Below are positions 1 through 6,704 of a DNA stretch of 18,898 bases, piece after piece. Each line of letters begins with the position of its first letter. Positions within the stretch are counted from its first letter, which is position 1. Location: NCBI GenBank assembly GCA_002365855.1, contig DFAP01000113.1, forward strand, positions 846-19,743, written 5' to 3'. This DNA is from Pelotomaculum sp. UBA3103 (GTDB lineage Bacteria > Bacillota > Desulfotomaculia > Desulfotomaculales > Pelotomaculaceae). The translations under genes were made by a program, and so were the position numbers. The notes beneath the pieces were generated by a model that was not told the origin of the DNA, ran no database searches, and saw only the letters and a list, made by a program, of their open reading frames with translations.

Positions 1-63
1 GCGCAAGATTCAGGTTCTTGTGCCCGTACGGGTGTGAAGGTTCAAGTCCTTTCTGCCGCACCA
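1..63 (+). tRNA. tRNA-Leu(CAG), 3' part only (5' end lies outside the window)
   Basis: The window opens inside a class II tRNA. The anticodon stem CAAGA/TCTTG is perfect and closes a 7-nt loop TTCAGGT, giving anticodon CAG (Leu, codon CUG). A long variable arm with the hairpin CCCGTACGGG follows. The T-arm is GAAGG-TTCAAGT-CCTTT, and the 3' acceptor strand CTGCCGC carries discriminator A and an encoded CCA ending at 63. The long variable arm fits Leu, and Ser is excluded by the anticodon. The D-arm and 5' acceptor strand are not in the window, so full pairing cannot be checked. Confidence 0.9.
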
Positions 64-71
64 GCAAAGAC

Positions 72-100
72 AAGGCTTCCATGGTTCAGGGAAGCTTTTT
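72..100 (+). terminator. Intrinsic terminator after tRNA-Leu
   Basis: GCTTCC (75-80) pairs with GGAAGC (90-95), extended by wobble and A-T pairs on the outside and followed directly by TTTTT. It lies 11 nt after the CCA end of the tRNA. An outer AGACAA / TTGTCT pair (68-73 and 104-109) could lengthen the stem. Confidence 0.7.
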
Positions 101-130
101 AATTTTGTCTGCTTTTCCCATATAATACCG

Positions 131-334
131 TTAACTAAATAATACCTGACACAACTTGGTAAGAAAGTAGGTCAGCGCCGCCAGGCACAAGCTGTAACCT
201 ATCAATCTCTCTACTTCCGAATCATCTTTTTCCAGCCACTCCATGACCATATTAACAAAGCCATCCTCCAATATTATAGCTGAATAGCTTTGAAAGCCCC
301 TCCATGCCTTTTCCACGTTCAATAATCCCCCCAT
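131..334 (-). CDS. Possible small hypothetical membrane-anchored protein (61-67 aa)
   Basis: This is an open frame of 67 codons with no family I recognise. The C-terminal part, about residues 46-66, is hydrophobic (SLCLAALTYFLTKLCQVLF) and could be one membrane segment. An acidic stretch (MEWLEKDDSEVERL) precedes it. The ATG at 334 has no good ribosome site. A GTG six codons in (VEKAWRG) sits behind a GGGGGATTATTGAAC stretch and may be the true start. The frame is divergent from the patatin-like gene and stands alone, so it may be a chance ORF. The amphipathic-then-hydrophobic composition and a clean stop are the only support. Confidence 0.4.
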   Translation of the reverse strand: MGGLLNVEKAWRGFQSYSAIILEDGFVNMVMEWLEKDDSEVERLIGYSLCLAALTYFLTKLCQVLFS

Positions 335-505
335 GCGAACCTATGTTTGTTTATATAATAAAGCCAGAACATAAGTTCTGTCAAGAAATATTTACTAACT
401 AATTAAGAAACACTCAAAAAGTTAATCCTGCCAGCACATGACATTTATTATCTGACACATATATATGCTCCTAAAGATATACTATCTTATCCGGAGGTGA
501 TGGAT

Positions 506-1462
506 TTGATAAAACAAGCTTGTGCAGTTTTTGAAGGCGGTGGCGTTAAAGTATTCGGTATACTGGGTGCCCTGTATGAAACAGAGAGAAGAGGCTATCG
601 TTGGTCAAACGTTGCCGGCACATCTGCCGGGGCCATCATAGCCTCCTTTATTGCAGCAGGGTATTCAGCTGTCGAGATTAAGAACATGGTCTGGGATTTT
701 AACCTCAATCTTTTTAAGGACAAAAACTGGCTTGGTCGTATTCCTTATGTCGGCCCGGCCTTGAGCCTCTGGTTTGAAAACGGCTTGTACGAGGGGAAAT
801 CCCTTGAAAACTGGATCCGAATGAAGTTGTCAGTTAAAGGTATTCATACTTTTAAAGATCTGGTTATTAATGAACATGAAAAGGATTCAAATCTCCGCTA
901 CAGGCTTATCACTATAGCCACCGATGTATCCAGACGGAAGCTGTTAAAGCTGCCGCATGATTTAATAGACTATCAACTCAACCCTGATGATTTAGAAGTA
1001 TGTAAGGCCGTGAGAATGAGCGCGGCACTTCCCTACTTTTTCAAACCTTACAAGCTGGTTACTGGCCCTGATAGTATCAACCGGTCCAGTTACGTCATTG
1101 ATGGCGGCGTTCTAAGCAACTTCCCAGTATGGATCTTTGATGGTGATGGTATACCCTCCTTTCCTACATTTGGCTTCAAGATAGTGGAACCCGAAGAAAC
1201 CCTACCCTCTCGTATAGTTAATCCTTTTTCTCTTTTTAGGGCCATTTTATCAACAATGCTTGAGGCACATGATAAAATTTATGAGTTAAATCCACAGAGT
1301 GGTGTTCGCACTATATCAATACCCTCTCTTGGTGTAAAGACTACAGACTTTGATAGCATTCATGAATTAAAGGAGCAGCTATTCAGTTCAGGAGTAGAGG
1401 CAGCAATAAATTTCTTCGAAAGATGGGATTTTGAATCATTTAAATTAAGGTATTACTCATAG
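506..1462 (+). CDS. Patatin-like phospholipase family protein
   Basis: A predicted serine acyl-hydrolase of the bacterial patatin family, probably acting on membrane or other lipids in the cytosol. All family blocks are visible (numbered from TTG 506): the oxyanion loop EGGGVK at about 10-15, the nucleophile elbow GTSAG at 38-42 (Ser40), the RMSAALPYFF block near 170, and the catalytic Asp in IDGG near 199-201. Ser and Asp form the usual dyad. At about 318 aa it matches a stand-alone patatin domain, with no signal peptide. Start choice: GGAGG (493-497) sits 8 nt before TTG 506. In-frame GTG 497 and ATG 500 overlap that ribosome site and are less likely. The gene is monocistronic, with a small divergent ORF upstream and the ACT/PFL pair about 175 nt downstream. 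The family is certain, the substrate unknown. Confidence 0.9.
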   Translation: MIKQACAVFEGGGVKVFGILGALYETERRGYRWSNVAGTSAGAIIASFIAAGYSAVEIKNMVWDFNLNLFKDKNWLGRIPYVGPALSLWFENGLYEGKSLENWIRMKLSVKGIHTFKDLVINEHEKDSNLRYRLITIATDVSRRKLLKLPHDLIDYQLNPDDLEVCKAVRMSAALPYFFKPYKLVTGPDSINRSSYVIDGGVLSNFPVWIFDGDGIPSFPTFGFKIVEPEETLPSRIVNPFSLFRAILSTMLEAHDKIYELNPQSGVRTISIPSLGVKTTDFDSIHELKEQLFSSGVEAAINFFERWDFESFKLRYYS

Positions 1463-1515
1463 TTTGTTTGTTAAAATTAACTAATAATTTAAAACTTTTC
1501 ATCCTTAATATGGGT

Positions 1516-1545
1516 TTGACAAAAGGCTTTTGCTATGTTTAAGAT
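1516..1545 (+). promoter_or_regulatory. Candidate sigma-A promoter for the ACT/PFL pair
   Basis: A perfect -35 TTGACA (1516-1521) is followed after 18 nt by TAAGAT (1540-1545), about 95 nt before the GTG of the ACT gene. Spacing and placement fit, but it is a sequence match only. Confidence 0.5.
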
Positions 1546-1590
1546 TGTTTAATAACTGACAATATAAACGAATTAATAAAGTATATCCCG

Positions 1591-1617
1591 GAGCTGGTTG
1601 TCAGCTTAATTTTTTTT
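1591..1617 (+). terminator. Weak hairpin plus T-run in the ACT gene leader
   Basis: AGCTG-GTTGT-CAGCT (1592-1606) is followed by TAATTTTTTTT. With only 5 bp plus a wobble pair it would be a weak intrinsic terminator. It lies between the candidate promoter and the ribosome site of the ACT gene, so it could be a leaky attenuator or have no function. Confidence 0.3.
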
Positions 1618-1637
1618 AAAAAAAGGGGAGATTAAAA

Positions 1638-1943
1638 GTGTTTCCGCAGCTAAAAAGAAGCAGCTCGAATGGCAACCGAGTCATCGTTACCGTCATAGGC
1701 CCCGACCATGTGGGAATTATCGCAAACGTAGCTCAAGTTTTAGCAGACAACAATATCAACATCCTCGACATAAGCTAGACCATACTTCAGGAGTTCCTGG
1801 TAATGGTCATGGTTGCTGATATTAGCGACACAACTATAGATATGGTTGCTTTAAAAGAAAAACTGGGCGATAAAGGCGCAAAATTAGGTGTACGTATAGA
1901 CGCTCAGCACGAGGATGCTTTTAAATACATGCACAGGATTTGA
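1638..1943 (+). pseudogene. ACT-domain protein (UPF0237/GcvR-like), reading frame interrupted by TAG at codon 47
   Basis: A GTG start follows AAGGGGAG at 7-nt spacing. The frame encodes an ACT domain that begins with a variable tail and then VIVTVIGPDHVGIIANVAQV, the ligand-binding ACT loop. It continues to the typical FKYMHRI ending, 101 codons in all, the normal length of this small regulator family. Codon 47 (1776-1778) is TAG within DIS-stop-TILQEF. In relatives as I remember them this position is Gln (DISQTI), so the change looks like a single C-to-T. Everything after the stop stays in frame and looks well conserved, so this is either a very recent nonsense mutation, a sequencing error or a read-through codon. 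The 3' end overlaps the upstream TTG of the next frame, and the ACT-then-PFL order is the usual arrangement. Confidence 0.85.
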
Positions 1944-1957
1944 CAGGTGGGATAGAT

Positions 1958-3316
1958 ATGCTAACACTTCACGAAATATTTGAAACAATTAAAATGGTTC
2001 AAGAAGAAAACCTTGACATCCGGACCATTACCATGGGGATCAGCCTGAGGGATTGTGCTGACCCCGACCACAGGTCCGCCAGGCGTAAAATTTACGACAA
2101 AATTACGCGCCTTGCAGAAAACCTGGTAAAAACAGGTGAGGATATTGAACGAGAATACGGTATACCTATTGTTAACAAAAGAATTTCAGTCACACCTATC
2201 GCAATTGTCGCGGAAAGCACGAGAACTGATAATTATGTAGACTTTGCCCGGACTTTAGATGAAGCATCGGACGCCGTCGGCGTGAATTTTATCGGCGGCT
2301 TCTCCGCACTAGTCCACAAAGGCTTTACTATTGCTGACCACAAGCTAATTACCGGCATCCCTGATGCGCTTGCTTCAACCAACCGCGTATGCGCATCAGT
2401 GAATGTCGCGACTACAAAGGCCGGCATTAATATGGACGCTGTCTGCTTGATGGGCAGAATCATAAAAGAGACAGCTGAACTAACGGCAGACCGGGATGGT
2501 GTGGGGTGCGCCAAGTTGGTTGTGTTTGCCAACGTCCCTGAGGACAACCCTTTTATGGCCGGCGCCTTCCACGGGATAGGCGAGCCAGAATGTGTTATTA
2601 ACGTTGGAGTGAGCGGTCCAGGTGTAGTTAAAAACGCTGTAGAAAGAGTCAAAGGAACCGATTTTGGCATGCTGGCCGAAACGATCAAAAAAACTGCTTT
2701 CAAAATTACACGTATGGGTGAGTTAATCGGGCGTGCCACCGCTCAAAAAATCGGGGTCCCCTTTGGTATAGTTGATATTTCCCTGGCGCCTACGCCCGTT
2801 ATTGGAGACAGTGTTGCAGGTATTTTGGAGGCAATGGGACTCGAGCGATGCGGCACCCATGGCACCACCGCTGCCCTTGCTTTGTTGAACGACGCTGTGA
2901 AGAAAGGGGGCGCTATGGCCTCTTCATACGTTGGCGGCCTATCAGGAGCATTCATACCGATCAGCGAAGACCAGGGAATGGTCCATGCCGTGGAAGCAGG
3001 AGCATTAACGTTGGACAAGCTTGAAGCCTTGACCTGTGTATGTTCAGTTGGTCTGGATATGATAGCCGTGCCTGGAGATACCTCACCGGAAACCATATCT
3101 GCAATTATTGCTGATGAGGCCGCCATTGGCGTGATCAATAAAAAAACTACCGCGGTCAGGCTGATTCCCGCAGCAGGTAAAAAAGTTGGCGATTATGTGG
3201 AATACGGTGGACTACTGGGCAGATCTCCGGTAATACCGGTTAAGAGCTTTTCAGCAGATGAATTTGTGCGCCGAGGTGGGCGCATCCCTGCGCCCATTAA
3301 TAGCTTAACCAACTAG
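1958..3316 (+). CDS. PFL family protein (UPF0210/DUF711)
   Basis: A 452-aa protein of the UPF0210 family, related in fold to pyruvate formate-lyase-like proteins. Its biochemical function is not established. The N-terminus ([20 protein letters not shown], then the [17 protein letters not shown] block) and the Gly-rich inner blocks ([71 protein letters not shown]) are typical. Length matches the family. Start choice: ATG 1958 has AGGTGGG (1945-1951) at 6 nt. An in-frame TTG at 1940 overlaps the ACT stop and is less likely. It forms a two-gene unit with the interrupted ACT protein, which may act as its small-molecule-sensing partner (inference from recurrent pairing). It ends 17 nt from the convergent yjbQ-like gene. 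Confidence 0.92.
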   Translation: MLTLHEIFETIKMVQEENLDIRTITMGISLRDCADPDHRSARRKIYDKITRLAENLVKTGEDIEREYGIPIVNKRISVTPIAIVAESTRTDNYVDFARTLDEASDAVGVNFIGGFSALVHKGFTIADHKLITGIPDALASTNRVCASVNVATTKAGINMDAVCLMGRIIKETAELTADRDGVGCAKLVVFANVPEDNPFMAGAFHGIGEPECVINVGVSGPGVVKNAVERVKGTDFGMLAETIKKTAFKITRMGELIGRATAQKIGVPFGIVDISLAPTPVIGDSVAGILEAMGLERCGTHGTTAALALLNDAVKKGGAMASSYVGGLSGAFIPISEDQGMVHAVEAGALTLDKLEALTCVCSVGLDMIAVPGDTSPETISAIIADEAAIGVINKKTTAVRLIPAAGKKVGDYVEYGGLLGRSPVIPVKSFSADEFVRRGGRIPAPINSLTN

Positions 3317-3333
3317 CATGTATTAACCTTCGC

Positions 3334-3741
3334 CTATTCTTCTATAACCTTGACCATAACCTCCCTCTGCCTGGGCCCGTCAAATTCACAAAAAAACAGG
3401 CCTTGCCAGGTTCCGAGAAGCAGCCTGCCTCTATTGATAAAAACGGAAAGGGAAACTCCGACAAGTGACGATTTGATATGAGCCGCCGAGTTTCCCTCAA
3501 TATGCCTGTAACCGTCATTAAAGGGTATAAATTTTTTTAGTTCCATAAGAATGTCTTCTATTACGGTCGGATCGGCGTTTTCATTTATGGTCAGTCCCGC
3601 AGTGGTATGAGGAACAAAGATTTTTGCCGTGCCTTCCTCAATCCCGCTCTGCGACACGATGCGCTCAACTTCCGCGGTAATGTCCAAAAGCTGGGTCCTC
3701 TCCCTCGTCAGCACCTCTAAGGTATATATTTTTGTTCCCAC
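3334..3741 (-). CDS. yjbQ: YjbQ/UPF0047 family protein (secondary thiamine-phosphate synthase type)
   Basis: A complete 135-aa single-domain protein of the YjbQ family. The E. coli member has weak thiamine-phosphate synthase activity, but the physiological role is unsettled. Family residues are visible: VPHTTAGLTINENADPTV (His45, Asn54), GYRHIEGNSAAHIKSSLVG (His80, His88) and LGTWQGLFFCEFDGPR (Trp112, Asp121), the clustered His/Asp pocket thought to bind metal or phosphate. Start is GTG 3741 with GGAG 8 nt upstream. An ATG two bases upstream is out of frame. The hydG terminator and a candidate promoter lie between hydG and this gene, so it is probably transcribed on its own. No link to hydrogenase is implied. 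Confidence 0.92.
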   Translation of the reverse strand: MGTKIYTLEVLTRERTQLLDITAEVERIVSQSGIEEGTAKIFVPHTTAGLTINENADPTVIEDILMELKKFIPFNDGYRHIEGNSAAHIKSSLVGVSLSVFINRGRLLLGTWQGLFFCEFDGPRQREVMVKVIEE

Positions 3742-3794
3742 ATTGACAGCTCCTTAAGCTAGGGTTTAACCAGGCTTGAGATATTTTTTTATTC

Positions 3795-3823
3795 TTTATA
3801 ACATTTATAGCAGGTTCTGTCTA
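3795..3823 (-). promoter_or_regulatory. Candidate promoter for the yjbQ-like gene
   Basis: On the minus strand TAGACA (3818-3823) and TATAAA (3795-3800) are separated by 17 nt and lie about 55 nt before the GTG start, downstream of the hydG terminator. Sequence match only. Confidence 0.4.
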
Positions 3824-3873
3824 TAATCTTTTGTGATCCTAGCCAAAACCTTATAAAATGTCCGGTCTTTTAC

Positions 3874-3902
3874 AAAAAAACATCCTGTTTTTATCCAGGA
3901 TG
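3874..3902 (-). terminator. Intrinsic terminator of the hydrogenase maturation operon
   Basis: On the minus strand CATCCTG pairs with CAGGATG (3896-3902 and 3881-3887, 7 bp, 8-nt loop), followed by seven T (complement of 3874-3880). It lies about 37 nt after the hydG stop and closes the operon. Confidence 0.8.
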
Positions 3903-3938
3903 ACTTTTCATTGTTAGTTTATTAATAATGTAGTTTTT

Positions 3939-5348
3939 TTAAAAATAAAAATCCCTTATTCCCTGATCAATTTGATAAAGCCTTTGCTCTGCTTTCTGGC
4001 GAACCAGCGGGTTGTCGACTAATTCCAGATGCCTGGCGATAGTTTCCTCACCGATCCGCCTGGTTTCCGTGCTGGCATAATCGATCAGAAATTCTTTGAA
4101 GGTGAGAATCGCGTTTGGTTGACAGACATTTTGGATTTGTCCGCTCTTGGCCAGGGACATAAAACGGTCCCCCGTCCGCCCGCTGCGGTAGCAGGCTGTA
4201 CAGAAGCTCGGAATGTACCCGGACCGGCAAATGCTGCTGATAATCTCGTTGATATCGCGGTGGTCTTCTATGTCAAACTGAGGGGTCTCTTCTTCTTTCT
4301 CACTCCCGCCGTTCTTTTCCCTGCAGTAACCTCCCACACCCGTGCAGGAACCGGCGCTCAGCTGGGAGACGCCGACATTAATCAGTTCATCCCGGAATTC
4401 CGCGCCTTCCCTTGTAGAAAGGATCATGCCCGTGTAGGGAACGGCGAGGCGTATAATGGCAATAAGTTTTTTAAAGTCATCGTCGGAGACGAGGTAAGGA
4501 AATTGTTCAAAAGTTACGCCCCGCGCCGGGCGCATCCTTGGTACGGAAATGGTGTGCGGTCCTACCCCGTATATTTCTTCAAGATGGATGGCGTGCAGGA
4601 GCGTGGCCAGGACTTCGTATCTATAGTCATACAGTCCGTAAAGCACGCCGAACCCGACGTCGTCAATGCCGCCTTCCATCGCCCGGCCGTGCGCGCAGGT
4701 GTGCCAGTCGTAATCCCCCTTGGGACCGGACGGGTGCATCTTGGCGTACGTGGGACGGTGGTATGTTTCCTGGAAAAGGATGTAGGTGCCGATTTTGGCT
4801 TCCTTCAGCCGCCTGTAGTCCTCAACTGTGGTAGCGGCTATATTTACGTTAACCCGCCTGATGCTGCCGTTTTTCTCTTTAACTGAATAAATAGTATTTA
4901 TAACATCAATTACATAATCAATCGGACAATTTTTTGGGTCTTCTCCGCATTCCAGGGCCAGACGTTTGTGCCCCATCTCTTCCAGCACTGTTACCTCGTT
5001 CTTAATTTCTTCCATGTTGAGCCTGTGCCTGTTGAATTTATTGTCCCGCCGGTAGCCGCAGTAAACACAGTTATTGATACAGTAGTCGCTGAAATACAAT
5101 GGCGCGAAGAACACAAGCCGCTTCCCGTAGATCTTTTCTTTTATCCGGCTGGCGGCACGGTAAATTTGATCCAACAGATCGGGATCGTTAACCTGTAGCA
5201 ATACGGCTACTTCCTCAGGGGTTAATCCTTTAGCGAGAGCAGCCTTTTTAATAATTATTTCCGCCTCTTCCCTTGAGGAAGTTTTTGCCTTCTTGAGAAG
5301 TCCAAAAATCAACTCATCATTAATAAAACCGGCTTCAGATACGGCCAC
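3939..5348 (-). CDS. hydG: [FeFe]-hydrogenase H-cluster maturase HydG (radical SAM tyrosine lyase)
   Basis: HydG cleaves tyrosine to p-cresol and supplies the CO and cyanide ligands as an Fe(CO)2CN synthon for the H-cluster. The 469-aa protein has the radical-SAM cluster motif CINNCVYC (Cys90, 94, 97). It also has the HydG-specific C-terminal cluster CTAC...C (Cys383, 386, 409), which carries the auxiliary [4Fe-4S] cluster and dangler iron. The ThiH-like core includes CGYRRDNKFNRHRL and the ECGEDP block. Start is GTG 5348 with AAGGAGTGAT 5 nt upstream of it. It is the last gene of the maturation operon, separated from hydE by 272 nt holding a repeat patch, an 18-nt palindrome and a possible internal promoter, so it may be partly independently expressed. 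A long opposite-strand frame inside it is a shadow. Confidence 0.97.
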   Translation of the reverse strand: MAVSEAGFINDELIFGLLKKAKTSSREEAEIIIKKAALAKGLTPEEVAVLLQVNDPDLLDQIYRAASRIKEKIYGKRLVFFAPLYFSDYCINNCVYCGYRRDNKFNRHRLNMEEIKNEVTVLEEMGHKRLALECGEDPKNCPIDYVIDVINTIYSVKEKNGSIRRVNVNIAATTVEDYRRLKEAKIGTYILFQETYHRPTYAKMHPSGPKGDYDWHTCAHGRAMEGGIDDVGFGVLYGLYDYRYEVLATLLHAIHLEEIYGVGPHTISVPRMRPARGVTFEQFPYLVSDDDFKKLIAIIRLAVPYTGMILSTREGAEFRDELINVGVSQLSAGSCTGVGGYCREKNGGSEKEEETPQFDIEDHRDINEIISSICRSGYIPSFCTACYRSGRTGDRFMSLAKSGQIQNVCQPNAILTFKEFLIDYASTETRRIGEETIARHLELVDNPLVRQKAEQRLYQIDQGIRDFYF

Positions 5349-5375
5349 AACAAATCACTCCTTCTTAAAATTTTT

Positions 5376-5403
5376 ATGATAATCTCGTCATGTGAAACAA
5401 CAA
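5376..5403 (-). promoter_or_regulatory. Possible internal promoter ahead of hydG
   Basis: On the minus strand TTGTTG (5398-5403) and TATCAT (5376-5381) are separated by 16 nt, about 28 nt before the hydG GTG. The -35 match is poor, so this is only a hint that hydG has its own promoter. Confidence 0.25.
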
Positions 5404-5442
5404 AATGGTCACCTGGTTCAGGTTAAATTCTAGAGTTCCATA

Positions 5443-5460
5443 GTGCGATTAAAATCGCAC
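5443..5460. repeat. 18-nt palindrome between hydE and hydG
   Basis: GTGCGATT-AA-AATCGCAC is an 8-bp perfect inverted repeat around a 2-nt centre. No T-run follows on either strand, so it is not an obvious terminator. It may be an operator or an RNA processing hairpin. It lies upstream of the possible hydG promoter. Confidence 0.6.
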
Positions 5461-5548
5461 CTGCTATTTTAGTCGTGCACCGTGAGTCGTGGGTCATGGG
5501 TATATCCTGTATTCCTCCCGGGTCAAATAGCAAGTCTCCTCTTAAGAC

Positions 5549-5614
5549 CACGATTCACGTCCCATTTCTCAAGTCCCACGTCTCAAGTCTCACGTCCCAT
5601 TTCGCACTTCTCAC
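5549..5614. repeat. Low-complexity tandem repeat patch between hydE and hydG
   Basis: Two adjacent 14-nt units, TCTCAAGTCCCACG (5567-5580) and TCTCAAGTCTCACG (5581-5594), differ by one base. They are flanked by two copies of CACGTCCCATTTC (5556-5568 and 5591-5603). The plus-strand segment CGTGAGTCGTGGGTCATGGG at 5481-5500 is partly complementary to the patch, so a long imperfect hairpin is possible. Confidence 0.7.
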
Positions 5615-5620
5615 ATATTT

Positions 5621-6667
5621 TTATTCATGTCGAAGTGAATGTCCAAAACCACTGCTGATCTCCCGCCCCGATTCTCGCACAACCTTAACAGCCCTGTTAT
5701 AGCTTCCCAGCGGAGTGTCCCCTGACCCTGACTTTCCCGGATAGATGACGTAGCTTTCCCGGTATTCCGGCGGAGTCATGTTCGGCATAATCACGTTGGC
5801 GCCGCATTTCAAGGCTTTGATTCTGCCCAGCGGGTGAATCGATGCGGCAGAAGTTGTAGCGGGAAGGTGCGCGCAAGGCAGTGCGATCCTGACCACGGCC
5901 AATGTTTTCAATGTCATTTCCAGACTGCCGCCCGGGGTGTCCCCCAGCGGTGTTTGCTTGTTCGGGATAAATGGCCCTATTCCAGCCATTTCAACTTCCA
6001 GATCACGCATCAGGACTATATCTCCCGCTATTGTTTCCAGGGTCTGCCCCGGCAGGCCGACCATGTTGCCGGAACCAATCTGATAGCCCAGTTTACCCAG
6101 CCATTTAAGCCTTTTTAATCTTTCCTCCAGGGAGGTGCCCGGGCGCAAGTGCGAAAAAAGCCCGGCGTCGCATGTTTCATGCTTTAACAGGTAGCGGTCG
6201 GCTCCCGCATCCTTGAACAAAGCGTAATCTTCCTTTGTCCTGTCCCCTATTGAAAGCGTTATTGCCAGATCAAGTTCTTTTTTAATCCTGAAAATTATAT
6301 CCGCCAAAATATTCGCTGGATAAAAACTGTCTTCACCGGATTGAAGGACAACTGTCCGGCACCCTAATCCTGCCGCCGTGCGCGCGCTGTCAATGATTTC
6401 ACCCGGTTTCATCCTGTATCTGGCAAGGCTCGCATTATCCCTTCTAAGGCCGCAGTACAGGCAATTTCTTGAACAGAAATTGGAATACTCGATAATACCC
6501 CTGAAATGAACGTCATTACCCATAAACCTGAAACGTATCTGATCGGCCAGCCGCATCATGGCTGCGCTTTCGTTTTTATCGGCTTTCAGCAGCAAAATAA
6601 AGTCTTCTCCGGACAGCTTTTCGTAGTTGCCAGCGTGCTCCAGCACTTCTAAAAACTCCGCTCTCAA
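5621..6667 (-). CDS. hydE: [FeFe]-hydrogenase H-cluster maturase HydE (radical SAM)
   Basis: HydE is the radical-SAM enzyme that processes the HydG organometallic product on the way to the azadithiolate-bridged diiron site. The frame shows CSRNCLYC (Cys68, 72, 75 counted from the upstream GTG), the biotin-synthase-like QSGEDSFY block, GNMVGLPGQT and the C-terminal NVIMPNMTPPEYRESYVIYP segment. No Cys set for the optional second cluster of some HydE proteins is present. Length, about 348 aa, is normal. Start choice: a near-consensus AAGGGGGTGAT lies just upstream and places TTG 6667 at ideal spacing. The in-frame GTG at 6676 overlaps the ribosome site. hydE follows hydF with a 37-nt gap and is third from last in transcription order before the repeat patch and hydG. 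Confidence 0.95.
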   Translation of the reverse strand: MRAEFLEVLEHAGNYEKLSGEDFILLLKADKNESAAMMRLADQIRFRFMGNDVHFRGIIEYSNFCSRNCLYCGLRRDNASLARYRMKPGEIIDSARTAAGLGCRTVVLQSGEDSFYPANILADIIFRIKKELDLAITLSIGDRTKEDYALFKDAGADRYLLKHETCDAGLFSHLRPGTSLEERLKRLKWLGKLGYQIGSGNMVGLPGQTLETIAGDIVLMRDLEVEMAGIGPFIPNKQTPLGDTPGGSLEMTLKTLAVVRIALPCAHLPATTSAASIHPLGRIKALKCGANVIMPNMTPPEYRESYVIYPGKSGSGDTPLGSYNRAVKVVRESGREISSGFGHSLRHE

Positions 6668-6704
6668 CCATATCACCCCCTTAACGTAAGATCATAATTC
6701 TTTA

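Noticed and set aside
1470..1484. TTGTTAAAATTAAC as a Rex operator
   Set aside because: The half-sites are only 2 nt apart and the right one is imperfect, while Rex sites have TTGTTAA-N4-TTAACAA; the location, after the patatin-like gene, also does not fit.
2233..3138. Two minus-strand frames (168 and 131 aa)
   Set aside because: Antisense shadows of the UPF0210 gene without family signatures.
4029..4886. 285-aa plus-strand open frame
   Set aside because: It lies entirely antisense to hydG, whose radical-SAM motifs are clear, and has no recognisable domain or ribosome site.
5549..5614. CRISPR array
   Set aside because: Units are only about 14 nt, directly adjacent, without unique spacers of normal length.
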